Shown here one piece after another: positions 33,177-41,445 of a DNA stretch of 64,000 nt (within the stretch, counting starts at the first letter, position 1; each line of letters starts with the position of its first letter). Under the pieces are notes generated by a model, which was not told the origin of the DNA, searched no databases, and saw only the letters and a program-made list of their open reading frames with translations. The position numbers were made by a program, and so were the translations under genes. The DNA is from DATMQA01 sp035566895 (GTDB lineage Bacteria; Verrucomicrobiota; Verrucomicrobiia; Limisphaerales; UBA8199), in the NCBI GenBank assembly GCA_035566895.1, contig DATMQA010000029.1, forward strand, positions 6,135 to 70,134. Direction: 5' to 3'.

Positions 33177-34370
33177 ATGCCCACGTTGACGATTCAGATT
33201 GCTGGTTTGCCGCCAGTCTCGCACGTGTTGCAGGATGAGATCATCACCATCGGAAGGATGAAGGGCAATGGGATTGTGATCGACGATTCTTCCATTTCGC
33301 TGGTTCATGCGAAGATCATTCGCAAAAATAGCGACTTTTATCTCAAGGATTTAAACTCGACCAACGGAACGCTCGTCAATGGCCAAAGTCTCACTGAAGC
33401 CAGGCTTCAGGATAAGGATCGAGTCAGTTTCGCCAGTGTGCCGGCGCAGTTTTTCCTGACTGACGAATCCGCCGCGGCCGCGAAAGCGGGCGCGGGGCTG
33501 GCTGAATCTGCGGCGCTCACCGGGCCACCCGCGCCCGCGGCGCCGTCCAACGCCACTCGGGCGCCCGCCCGCGCCGCTGCACCCGTGGCCCAGCTCGCGC
33601 TGGCCGGGGCTCCATTTTCGAGGGGGACCCCTGCTCCGCAAGCCAACTTTGCGCCGTTGCCCAAACCGGCTGCGAAAACCGAACGCCTGATTTCCGTGGC
33701 CGTGGCCGGTCTGGGAGGGCTCACGGCCCTGGCGGCTTTGATATTCATCGGATGGAAATTCTTTCATAACCAGCATCCGGGCTCGGACCGGCACCTGGAG
33801 CCCGTTCCCGACTTTTCGCTGGTGGCCAACAAAGCAGCCCCGGCGGCCACGCTCGGGAAGGCCATACTTCCCAAAACCGCCGCCGATTCTTCCACCGGCA
33901 ACCCACCAACCCAACCACCTCCCGCTGAACCCGGAACGCAGAGCCTGGCGCAGCTTCTTGATTCACTCAAGGCGCCGGACCCGGTCGAACGCCGGCGAGC
34001 CGCCAGCGCCTTGCATTCGCTAGGCCCGGAGGCGGGGGAAGCCGTGCCGGCGCTGCGCAATGCCCTCAAGGACACTGACCCGGAGGTGCGGATGTGGACC
34101 GCGCTGACGCTCATCAATGACAAATGTTACGACAAGGCGACGATCCCGATTCTGGTGAGCGTTTTGAAACAGGAAAACCCCGTGCTGCGGCAAGTGGCCT
34201 GTCTCTCGCTTGGACTGATTCCTTACGAAGGAACCGAAAAGGAGTCGGTGCTTCCGGCCCTGGCCGAAGCGGTCCGCCGGGACACGGATCAGGAGGTGCG
34301 CAAAGCAGCGACTGAGGCATTGAAGCTCATCGCTCCCGAATCGCTGGCCAAAGCGGGTGAGAAGAATTAA
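33177..34370 (+). CDS. FHA domain - transmembrane - HEAT repeat protein
   Basis: 397 residues from ATG 33177 (MPTLTIQIAGLP); an upstream start at 33108 would add 23 unrelated residues. Residues ~1-95 are an FHA phosphothreonine-binding domain: ITIGRMKGNGIVIDD, SLVHAKI, DLNSTNGTLVNGQ. A Pro/Ala-rich linker follows, then one transmembrane helix (~170-195, VAVAGLGGLTALAALIFIG), another low-complexity linker, and HEAT-like repeats from ~260 (DPVERRRAASALHSLGPEAG, DPEVRMWTALTLIND, DQEVRKAATEALKLI). Probably an inner-membrane scaffold responding to Ser/Thr phosphorylation; no kinase gene is nearby. Confidence 0.85.
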   Translation: MPTLTIQIAGLPPVSHVLQDEIITIGRMKGNGIVIDDSSISLVHAKIIRKNSDFYLKDLNSTNGTLVNGQSLTEARLQDKDRVSFASVPAQFFLTDESAAAAKAGAGLAESAALTGPPAPAAPSNATRAPARAAAPVAQLALAGAPFSRGTPAPQANFAPLPKPAAKTERLISVAVAGLGGLTALAALIFIGWKFFHNQHPGSDRHLEPVPDFSLVANKAAPAATLGKAILPKTAADSSTGNPPTQPPPAEPGTQSLAQLLDSLKAPDPVERRRAASALHSLGPEAGEAVPALRNALKDTDPEVRMWTALTLINDKCYDKATIPILVSVLKQENPVLRQVACLSLGLIPYEGTEKESVLPALAEAVRRDTDQEVRKAATEALKLIAPESLAKAGEKN

Positions 34371-34373
34371 AAA

Positions 34374-35642
34374 CTACCGCTTGGCGGTCTGCTCGAGATA
34401 ACGCATCCGCCATTGGGCGCGGGAAAGCTTGCCGCGATGGTTGACGGCCAGGGAATCCACGAACCACCATTCCCTCGGCACTTGCCACGGCGCCAGCTTC
34501 GTCATCGCGAATTGTTTCAGGGACTCGCTCCTTCCCTGCAGCTCCCCCGCCACACACGCGACGATGGTCTCGCCGCGGTGCGGGTCGGCGCTGGGAATCC
34601 CGAAGGCCAGGCACTCCCGAACGTCCGGGTGCGCCGCCAGCACCCGTTCGATCGCCTCGGGCGCGACTTTGCGGCCGGCCACATTGATCTGATCGCTGGC
34701 CCGCCCACGCACATAAACCAGCCCACCGCAGATTTCGCCGAGGTCGCTGGTGCGGAAAACGCCGTCTCGCAACGCGGGGTTGGGGTCCGGCCAATAACCT
34801 TGCGCCACGGCCCGGCTGCGCACCTCGAGACAGCCATCTTCGGCAACCGAAACCGACACGTTGGATAAAGGTGCGCCGGCGCGGGCGGCGTCCGCACGGG
34901 GGCGGTCGGTCGCGTCATAGGCAATGCCACCGCATTCGCTGCTGCCGTAAAAATTGTGGATCTTGAGGTTTTGTTTCGCGAAGACACTTTGTTCGAGAGC
35001 CAGCGGGAGAGGAGCGCCGGCGGAAATCGCCAAACGGACATTGGGCGGGATGGCGTCGGCGTCCTGCCAGGTTCGCCACAAGGCCGGCACGGCGGCGAGG
35101 GTCACGGCCGATTCGCTGGTGGCGGCGCGGCGCAAAGCCTCCGGCAGAGTCGCACCCGCCAGGCTCAAAGGGATGCCGTGCAGCAGCAGCGGCAAAACCA
35201 GGTTTGAAAAACCGTAGGAGTGCGCCAGAGAAATTAACCCGAGATTCGGCCAGTCCGGCCGCAGACCCATCGTCTGGACGATGTTTTGGGCGTCGGCCAT
35301 TAATTGGGGGGCGGTGAAAGCCACCAGCCGTGGCGTGCCGGTCGTTGCGGAAGTCGTCTTAAGGTGGACGATACCTACCGGCAATTCCCCGGCGAGCGCC
35401 GGGGCCGGCTGGCCGGGTTCGAGAGGACAGACCACCTGCCCCGCCTGCCACGCGCGGAGCACAGCGATAATGAATTCCGCGGAGTTCGCCTGAGGAAAAG
35501 CGACAGTCTGAAGGGGGCGAGCACCGTGTTCAACGGCCGCCTCGAGTTGGGCAAAAGTCCATGCGCGGCCCTCGGCCAAATCTTTCAGGGCGATTTCGTC
35601 CGGGTGAGCCCGCGCGATTTGCCGCCAACAATCGTAGAGCAT
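34374..35642 (-). CDS. AMP-forming acyl-CoA synthetase/ligase family protein
   Basis: 422 residues from ATG 35642 (GTG 35648 possible), shorter than most ANL enzymes (500-600). All core motifs are present: the P-loop TSATTGTPRLV (canonical TSGTTGxPK, here slightly degenerate), YGSSECGG, RTSDLGE, the hinge GRASDQINVAGRKVAPEAIE, and the C-terminal lysine in NHRGKLSR. It activates a carboxylic acid as acyl-adenylate, then usually passes it to CoA or a carrier; the substrate is unknown. Resembles menE-type or short acyl-ACP ligase enzymes in size. Convergent with the FHA-HEAT gene (3 bases apart) and flanked upstream by a palindromic element. Confidence 0.88.
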   Translation of the reverse strand: MLYDCWRQIARAHPDEIALKDLAEGRAWTFAQLEAAVEHGARPLQTVAFPQANSAEFIIAVLRAWQAGQVVCPLEPGQPAPALAGELPVGIVHLKTTSATTGTPRLVAFTAPQLMADAQNIVQTMGLRPDWPNLGLISLAHSYGFSNLVLPLLLHGIPLSLAGATLPEALRRAATSESAVTLAAVPALWRTWQDADAIPPNVRLAISAGAPLPLALEQSVFAKQNLKIHNFYGSSECGGIAYDATDRPRADAARAGAPLSNVSVSVAEDGCLEVRSRAVAQGYWPDPNPALRDGVFRTSDLGEICGGLVYVRGRASDQINVAGRKVAPEAIERVLAAHPDVRECLAFGIPSADPHRGETIVACVAGELQGRSESLKQFAMTKLAPWQVPREWWFVDSLAVNHRGKLSRAQWRMRYLEQTAKR

Positions 35643-35670
35643 TGCCACTTACGTAATGCACCGATAGGTT

Positions 35671-36654
35671 GTGCCGCAAGCAGGAATGATGAGAGCGCGT
35701 TTAAAAAATCAATCCGATTGTAGCAGCCGAAGCAAGGAGGCTGAAATTTCAGGCATCTTTAGTAGAGATCAGAGCCTCGTTACGTCGGCTGCTACAAATT
35801 TAAAACACGCTCTGAGGCGCGAAACGAAAGGGTCGAAACGTGGAGGCGAGCAGGGTAGTTGCTCCCTGTCTCTTCCGGCATTCGGCGTTCTTCTCCTGGC
35901 CGGCCTCTGCGGGTGCGCCACGCCGCACTTCGCGGCGACCCCCGACGCCCGCGGCTTCGATTTCCAGAAAGATACTTTCGCCTACCCGAACGAGCTGGTC
36001 TGGGAATATCATTACGATGCCGCCGGCAAATGGACCACGCACCGCCGCGAACCCAAACCCACCTACACGCTGCATTGTTTTGTCGTGGCGCGGTCCGCCC
36101 GGCAGTTCTTCGAGAACGCCCGGTTCGCTCCCGAGCTGCCGAGGGCCACTGAGGCCACCTATCGCCGGTTGATTCGCCGGGTTGTCTCGGTTAATCCGCG
36201 CCGGCCCTTGCCGGAAACACGGCGCATCGTCATCCCGGGTTATGCGGATTTGCGCGCCTTCAGCGACGCACAGGAGAAACTCTTGAAGGCCGGATGCGGC
36301 GGCGCCTGGCAATCTTACTCCCAGCGCGGCAACTGGCGGATGGTTTCACCGTTCACGCGTCACCAGCAACAGCGGATGGCCGAACGGCTCCAGGCGCATC
36401 TCACCCCTAACCATCCGCTGATCGTTCATCTCGTCCGATTCCCGCAGCTCACCATCAATCACGCGGTGGTCATCTTTGATGTGAAAGAAACCGACCAGGG
36501 CCTGCAGTTCGTCATCTACGACCCCAACCAGCCAGAGAAACCGGGCACCCTCCAGTATGAGCGCGCCACCCGCACCTTCCTGTTTCCCGCCAACTCCTGG
36601 TTCCCTGGCGGCCGGGTGGATGTGTATGAGGTTTATTGGAAGTGGGATTACTAA
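35671..36654 (+). CDS. Lipoprotein with conserved Cys/His/Asp pattern, function unknown
   Basis: Frame of 327 residues. A membrane-export signal is seen only at residues ~68-87 (LPAFGVLLLAGLCGC), with a lipobox-like LCGC. The ~50 residues before it are encoded by the family A repeat, and there is no ATG, GTG or TTG between the repeat and the signal peptide. Either translation starts inside the repeat, or at a CTG near 35813, or the native start was lost. The mature part has LHCFVVARSARQFF, INHAVVIFDV and IYDPNQPEKPG, which recalls a papain-like Cys-His-Asp/Asn layout, but I do not recognise a named family. Flanked on both sides by copies of the repeat. Confidence 0.7.
   Translation: MPQAGMMRARLKNQSDCSSRSKEAEISGIFSRDQSLVTSAATNLKHALRRETKGSKRGGEQGSCSLSLPAFGVLLLAGLCGCATPHFAATPDARGFDFQKDTFAYPNELVWEYHYDAAGKWTTHRREPKPTYTLHCFVVARSARQFFENARFAPELPRATEATYRRLIRRVVSVNPRRPLPETRRIVIPGYADLRAFSDAQEKLLKAGCGGAWQSYSQRGNWRMVSPFTRHQQQRMAERLQAHLTPNHPLIVHLVRFPQLTINHAVVIFDVKETDQGLQFVIYDPNQPEKPGTLQYERATRTFLFPANSWFPGGRVDVYEVYWKWDY
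35692..35813. repeat. MITE-like inverted repeat element, copy 1 (family A)
   Basis: 122 bases with imperfect inverted ends: AGAGCGCGTTTAAAA... and ...TTTAAAACACGCTCT, and inner arms TTGTAGCAGCCGA / TCGGCTGCTACAA. Related to copies at 36658-36766 and 54142-54232. It encodes the first residues of the downstream lipoprotein reading frame. Confidence 0.85.
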
Positions 36655-36657
36655 CTT

Positions 36658-36766
36658 AGAACGTGTTTTAAAATTGTAGCAGCCGACGTAATGCTCTGAT
36701 CAATACGAAAAATGCCGGGAGTTTGAGCCTCCTTACGTCGGCTGCTACAATTTCCAAACACGTTCT
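36658..36766. repeat. MITE-like inverted repeat element, copy 2 (family A) plus a half copy
   Basis: 109 bases: AGAACGTGTTTTAAAATTG... and ...CAATTTCCAAACACGTTCT, with inner arms TGTAGCAGCCGACGTAA / TTACGTCGGCTGCTACA. Begins 3 bases after the lipoprotein stop codon. A further half arm (CCTCACGTCGGCGGCTACAA) lies at 36785-36804. Confidence 0.88.
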
Positions 36767-36824
36767 CGGGCTCGACTCTCCGCCTCCTCACGTCGGCGGC
36801 TACAAGCGCGCTCGGCTGGTCTTC

Positions 36825-38450
36825 CTATTTCACCTCGTAATTGATCCCCAGCCGGCGGAGAGTCGACCCTTCATCGAGGCTGAGCTGGGAGAGGCTCTTG
36901 TTGTACGTGTCCAGCGCCTGGATTTCATTGCCGCGGGCAGTGGTAAGGTCGCGTTGCACCAACAACACGTTATAAGTGGTGCTCTTGCCGCTTTCGAGCT
37001 TCTTTTGCTCGGCGTCCAGCGCAGACTCCTGGTACTGACGGGCGGTGCGGGTCGCCTGCACCTGGTCGTAGCCGGCGCGCACGGAGCCGATGTCATTATC
37101 GATCTGGACCATGACAGTCTCTTCCAGCTTTTTGAGCGTCAGCACGAGTTGCTGCATGGTCACTTTGTCGGCCTTGTAAGTATTGCGCGTGCGCGTGTCC
37201 GACAGCGGTATGCTAATCCGGCCGCCGTAGGTGTAAAACTTTGAGGTCATGGACCGTATGTTGTCCAGGGCGTCGCTGAATTGCGGGCCGGCGCCGTTGT
37301 AGCCAAACGTGCCAAACGCATCCAATTCCGGAAAAATCTGGTTGTGGTCGTATTTCAACTGAATGCCCTGCTTCTCGACGTCCATTTTGGCCTGCAGCAG
37401 CTCCGGCCTCATCGCCAGCCCTTGGCTCCAACTGTCCTGCAGGTTCAGCACCGGCGGCGGCGCCGCCAGCGTGCCGGACGGATCCAGCACCACGTTCGCC
37501 CACTCCAGGTAACGGTCGGTTAGCAACTGTTTGACCAGCCGGTCCTGTGTCCCCAACTGATTCTTGGCCTGGATCACCGCCGCCCGGCTCGACGCCGCCT
37601 GCGCTTCCGCCGATTGCAGGTCCAGCGGCGCCAGCGCCCCCACCTCCAGGCGCTTCTTGTTCTCCGCCACCAGCCGTTCGGCCAGCTCCACGGCTTTCTG
37701 CTGCACAATCACGTTTTCCCGATTGTAAATGAGATCGTAATACGCCTGCTCCAGCGTCGTGACCGTCTGCATGATCTGCAACCGGAGGGCTTGCTCCGTG
37801 TATTTCAGCCGGTTCTTGGCTACCCGGATGTTTAAACGCGTCGTGTTAATCCAGAAATTCTTCAGCAACGGTTGGCTCATGGTCAGGCCCACCGACCCAA
37901 ACGCGTTGTTCAGGCCCGGCCCGTAAGTGTCCTTGATCGGGCTGGGGAGCGTTCCGAAATTGTACGTGGTCCCCCACGGCAGCGACCCGCTCACCGTCGA
38001 GGCGAAACTGTTATCGTCAGACACCGAGCCGGCAATCGTAAAATTGCCGCCGAGCACTTGCGTGCCGGATTCGTTGTGATCATGCTGGCCCGAGATCGTC
38101 CAGGTCGGGTCATAATCCCCATAGTTTGCCCGCAGGTTATAGAGCGAGATTTCCGGGTTATACCTGTCAATTTGAAGGTCGAGGTTGTGCTGCAACGCCA
38201 ATTGGATGCAGTCCTGCAACGACACCCGGCGGACCGACCACGACCCATTCGGTCGCGCCAGCGGCGAGGCATTCGTGTCATCCCCTCTGAAAAAATAGAG
38301 GTCGATGAAATCCGTGGAGTTTGTCGGCCCCGGCACCCCGGCGCCGGCGCCACTGATGCCGTAAGCGTCGGTTTTGCCGGTGGTGTTTGTTTGGGCCGGC
38401 ACCGCCGTAGCAGCCGCGGCCAGGACCAACCATATTCTAAACAATCTCAT
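36825..38450 (-). CDS. TolC family outer-membrane efflux protein
   Basis: 541 residues. N-terminal signal peptide (MRLFRIWLVLAAAATAVPAQ). Two OEP repeats with long coiled-coil helices: VSLQDCIQLALQHNLDLQIDRYNPEISLYNLRANYGDYDP, LRLQIMQTVTTLEQAYYDLIYNRENV is the first hairpin, and LKKLEETVMVQIDNDIGSVRAGYDQVQATR the second; ALDTYNKSLSQLSLDEGSTLRRLGI ends the barrel. It would form the trimeric exit duct for an RND, MFS or ABC exporter or a type I system. No membrane-fusion or pump gene is adjacent, so the partner is elsewhere. Confidence 0.9.
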   Translation of the reverse strand: MRLFRIWLVLAAAATAVPAQTNTTGKTDAYGISGAGAGVPGPTNSTDFIDLYFFRGDDTNASPLARPNGSWSVRRVSLQDCIQLALQHNLDLQIDRYNPEISLYNLRANYGDYDPTWTISGQHDHNESGTQVLGGNFTIAGSVSDDNSFASTVSGSLPWGTTYNFGTLPSPIKDTYGPGLNNAFGSVGLTMSQPLLKNFWINTTRLNIRVAKNRLKYTEQALRLQIMQTVTTLEQAYYDLIYNRENVIVQQKAVELAERLVAENKKRLEVGALAPLDLQSAEAQAASSRAAVIQAKNQLGTQDRLVKQLLTDRYLEWANVVLDPSGTLAAPPPVLNLQDSWSQGLAMRPELLQAKMDVEKQGIQLKYDHNQIFPELDAFGTFGYNGAGPQFSDALDNIRSMTSKFYTYGGRISIPLSDTRTRNTYKADKVTMQQLVLTLKKLEETVMVQIDNDIGSVRAGYDQVQATRTARQYQESALDAEQKKLESGKSTTYNVLLVQRDLTTARGNEIQALDTYNKSLSQLSLDEGSTLRRLGINYEVK

Positions 38451-38668
38451 GGGCGCGAAGATTGAGGCATTCGCCTCATTTCGTCAAACAATCACAGAGC
38501 AGACTGAGACCGGGTCGTCACGCGCTGACAATGCAGACTGACGGAGAGCAGGCGTTCGGGTCTTAGCCGTATCCATTTAGTTGAACAGAAGCAACCGAAG
38601 GAAACAAAGGCTTTTTGAGCTGCCGAACGAGGGCGGTCAAACGGCGGAAACCGCACACGATTTGGCGC
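38451..38668. other. 218-base intergenic gap
   Basis: Separates tolC-like (downstream) from mmsA (upstream), both on the minus strand. I see no gene, repeat family member or convincing terminator here. Confidence 0.5.
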
Positions 38669-40174
38669 TTACCGGCGCGCACTGGGTTCCCGATACCAGA
38701 CGTCGCCTTCGCCGTAACTGAACCAGCGGCTCATGGTCACTTTCAGTTGCGTAAAGAATTGGACGCCTTCTTTGCCCTGCATATGGAGGTCGCCAAAAAA
38801 GGACTCGTTCCAGCCGTTGAACGGAAACCAGGCCATCGAGGCGGGCACGCCTACGTTGATGCCAACCATGCCGCACTTGATGCGGTGTTTAAATTCGCGC
38901 GCTGCCTTCCCGGAGCAGGTGAAGATCGAGGCGCCATTGCCGTAGGGCGAACGGTTCGCTAGTTCGATCGCGGCGTCCAGATCTTCCATGTGCATCACGT
39001 TGAGCACTGGGCCGAAGACTTCTTCACGCGCGACCGTCATGCTGGGCTGGACCTGATCGAGAATGGTTGCGCCGAGGAAAAAACCCTGGGGCGCAGAATC
39101 GACCTTCACGCCGCGGCCGTCAGCGGCGACCCGGGCGCCCTCTTTCGCGCCGGTTTCGATGAGTTGGGCAACCCGGTCGCAATGTTGCCGGGTGATGATG
39201 GGTCCCATATCGGGCTGCGGTTCGCGATCGGTGGGACCCACTTTGATACGGCGTGCAGCTTCGACCAGCGGAGGCAGGACCTTTCTGGCAGCGTCCCCGA
39301 CGGCGACGGCGGTGGAACCCGCCATGCAGCGTTCGCCGGCGCAGCCGAAGGCCGCTTCGATGACGCCGCGGACGGAGTTGTCCACATCGGCATCGGGCAT
39401 GAGCAGGATGAAGTTTTTTGCACCGCCGTTGGACTGGACTCGTTTGCCGTGTTTGGTGCCGGTTTCGTAGATGTAACGGGCAATGGGGGTCGAGCCGACA
39501 AAGGAAATCGCCCTTACCTTCGGACGAGTCAGCAGGGCATCGACGCATTCACGACCGCCGTGGACGAGGTTGAGCACACCTTTGGGCAAGCCGGCTTTCT
39601 CCAACAACTCCACGACTTTGATGGAAGTCAGTGGGACTTTTTCGCTGGGCTTGAGGACAAACGTGTTGCCGCAGGCCAGCGCTACAGGGTACATCCAGAG
39701 CGGCACCATGCAGGGGAAATTGAACGGCGTGATGCCGGCGCAGACCCCGAGCGGCTGGCGGACGCTGTCGCAATCAATGCCGCGCGCGATGTTCTCAAGC
39801 GCCTCGCCCATGAGAAGCGAAGGTACGCCGCAGGCAAACTCAACCATTTCGATGCCACGTTTGACGTCTCCGCGCGACTCGACGAGCGTCTTGCCGTGCT
39901 CGCGAGTATTGCAGCGGACGAGTTCCTCGAAGTTTTCCTCCAGCAGCGATTTAAAACGAAACAGGATGCGGGCACGGTCAGTCGGCGGGGTCTCCCACCA
40001 GGCCGGGAAGGCGGCGGCAGCGGCTTCCACCGCCTGGTCCACGTGTTTGGCCGTGCACATTGGTGTTTCGGCGATGATCTCACCGGTCGAAGGATTGTGA
40101 ACGGGCGTGGTGGCGAGATTGGCGAGACGATTCCATTCTCCGCCGACAAAGACCGGGCATGGGGCTGGATTCAT
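38669..40174 (-). CDS. mmsA: Methylmalonate-semialdehyde dehydrogenase (CoA-acylating)
   Basis: 501 residues, normal for the family. Oxidises (methyl)malonate semialdehyde to propionyl-CoA or acetyl-CoA using NAD and CoA, in valine or inositol breakdown. Motifs: FNFPCMVPLWMYPVALACGN (the MMSDH-specific stretch), NGGAKNFILLMPDAD, catalytic Cys in GERCMAGS, EEVFGPVLNVM, and GINVGVPASMAWFPFNGW, which distinguishes MMSDH from other aldehyde dehydrogenases. Its start faces the divergent D-2-hydroxyacid dehydrogenase gene across 125 bases. No other myo-inositol or valine genes are close. Confidence 0.95.
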   Translation of the reverse strand: MNPAPCPVFVGGEWNRLANLATTPVHNPSTGEIIAETPMCTAKHVDQAVEAAAAAFPAWWETPPTDRARILFRFKSLLEENFEELVRCNTREHGKTLVESRGDVKRGIEMVEFACGVPSLLMGEALENIARGIDCDSVRQPLGVCAGITPFNFPCMVPLWMYPVALACGNTFVLKPSEKVPLTSIKVVELLEKAGLPKGVLNLVHGGRECVDALLTRPKVRAISFVGSTPIARYIYETGTKHGKRVQSNGGAKNFILLMPDADVDNSVRGVIEAAFGCAGERCMAGSTAVAVGDAARKVLPPLVEAARRIKVGPTDREPQPDMGPIITRQHCDRVAQLIETGAKEGARVAADGRGVKVDSAPQGFFLGATILDQVQPSMTVAREEVFGPVLNVMHMEDLDAAIELANRSPYGNGASIFTCSGKAAREFKHRIKCGMVGINVGVPASMAWFPFNGWNESFFGDLHMQGKEGVQFFTQLKVTMSRWFSYGEGDVWYREPSARR

Positions 40175-40299
40175 GAGCGAAGGGTATCAGGCAAGGGATG
40201 GAGTTCAAGAGTGCACCGTGCCTCAAGAAGAACAGAAGGACTGTTCGGTTGCAGCGGGGCGCTTCGAGCGGCTAGACTTTCGGAGATGTCCTGCAAACC

Positions 40300-41388
40300 A
40301 TGACCTCGAAGATTGTCGTTCTGGATGGCTTTACTCTCAACCCTGGCGATCTGAGCTGGGACGAGCTCACCTCGCTTGGACCGTGTGTGATTTATGACCG
40401 GACGCCACCTGCCGAGGTGTTGGCCCGCGCAAAAGATGCTGAGATTCTCCTGACAAACAAAACCGTCCTGAATGGCGAGCACATCCAGCGTCTCCCCGAG
40501 CTGAGGTATATCGGAGTGGTGGCGACCGGCACCAACATCGTGGATCTGGCCGCCGCGCGCGAACGGGGCATTCCCGTCACGAACGTTCCCGCCTATGGCA
40601 CCCGCTCGGTCGCGCAGACGACGCTGGCCCTGCTGCTGGAGATGACGCAACAGGCCGGGCACCACGCCCGGACGGTGCGTGAAGGCCGCTGGACCCGAAG
40701 TCCGGACTGGTGCTACTGGGACTACCCGCTGGTGGAGTTGGACGGCCTGACGATGGGCATCGTAGGGCTGGGTCGTATCGGATTGGCCGTGGCCGAGCTG
40801 GCAGCCGCTTTTGGGATGAAAGTCCTCGCTTGCACGCCGCATCCGAAAAGCGTGCCGGCCTTTATTCGGCTGGTCGAGCTGCAAATGGTGTTCCGAGAAA
40901 GCGACGTGGTGAGCCTGCACTGCCCGCTGACCGCGCAGACCCGGAACCTGGTCAATGCCGAGCGCCTGTTGTGGATGAAGCCGACCGCGTTTTTGCTCAA
41001 CACCAGTCGTGGGCCGTTGGTGGACGAGCAGGCCCTGGCGGACGCCTTGAATGCCGGCCAGCTCGCCGGCGCAGGGCTGGATGTGCTGTCGGCGGAACCG
41101 CCCCCGGCGGACAACCCGCTCTTAAACGCCAGGAATTGCATTATCACGCCCCATCTGGCGTGGGGCACGGGGGCCGCCCGGGCGCGCCTGCTGAAAATTG
41201 CGGTCGAAAACGTGCGCTGCTTCCTCCAAGGCAGCCGCAGAATGTGGCGAGTACGGTTAAATGAGTTAAATGAGGTAATTAAGTTAAACGAGGGTCCATC
41301 TGTGAGGCAGGAGGAAATCGCGCGACTCGGACGACCTCGCCAGCCTCATTTAACTGCTTTAACTCTTTTAGCCTATTTAACTCGTTAA
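40300..41388 (+). CDS. D-2-hydroxyacid dehydrogenase (glycerate dehydrogenase-like) with repeat-encoded tail
   Basis: 362 residues; the enzyme core ends at about residue 315. NAD-binding motif GIVGLGRIGLAVAELAAAFGM, preceded by NVPAYGTRSVAQTTLALLLE; active-site set visible as Arg in NTSRGPLVDE, Glu in SAEPPP, and His in ITPHLAWGT. Closest in style to hydroxypyruvate reductase/glycerate dehydrogenase. The last ~45 residues (RLNELNEVIKLNEG..., ...HLTALTLLAYLTR) are encoded by a family B GTTAAA inverted repeat, so they were probably added when the repeat replaced the original stop. Confidence 0.92.
   Translation: MTSKIVVLDGFTLNPGDLSWDELTSLGPCVIYDRTPPAEVLARAKDAEILLTNKTVLNGEHIQRLPELRYIGVVATGTNIVDLAAARERGIPVTNVPAYGTRSVAQTTLALLLEMTQQAGHHARTVREGRWTRSPDWCYWDYPLVELDGLTMGIVGLGRIGLAVAELAAAFGMKVLACTPHPKSVPAFIRLVELQMVFRESDVVSLHCPLTAQTRNLVNAERLLWMKPTAFLLNTSRGPLVDEQALADALNAGQLAGAGLDVLSAEPPPADNPLLNARNCIITPHLAWGTGAARARLLKIAVENVRCFLQGSRRMWRVRLNELNEVIKLNEGPSVRQEEIARLGRPRQPHLTALTLLAYLTR
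41255..41388. repeat. GTTAAATGAG inverted repeat cluster (family B) at the end of a CDS
   Basis: Left part has four GTTAAA/GTAATTAAG-type direct units (41255-41292); right part from 41345 has the complementary TTTAAC units (CCTCATTTAACTGCTTTAACTC... TATTTAACTCGTTAA). Together they make a large imperfect hairpin, which may also end transcription. Confidence 0.8.
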
Positions 41389-41445
41389 CAGCTCAACGTT
41401 TTTGGCGATTGGATTTTTCCGGCGTTTCGGGCATGCTGACCGCTT

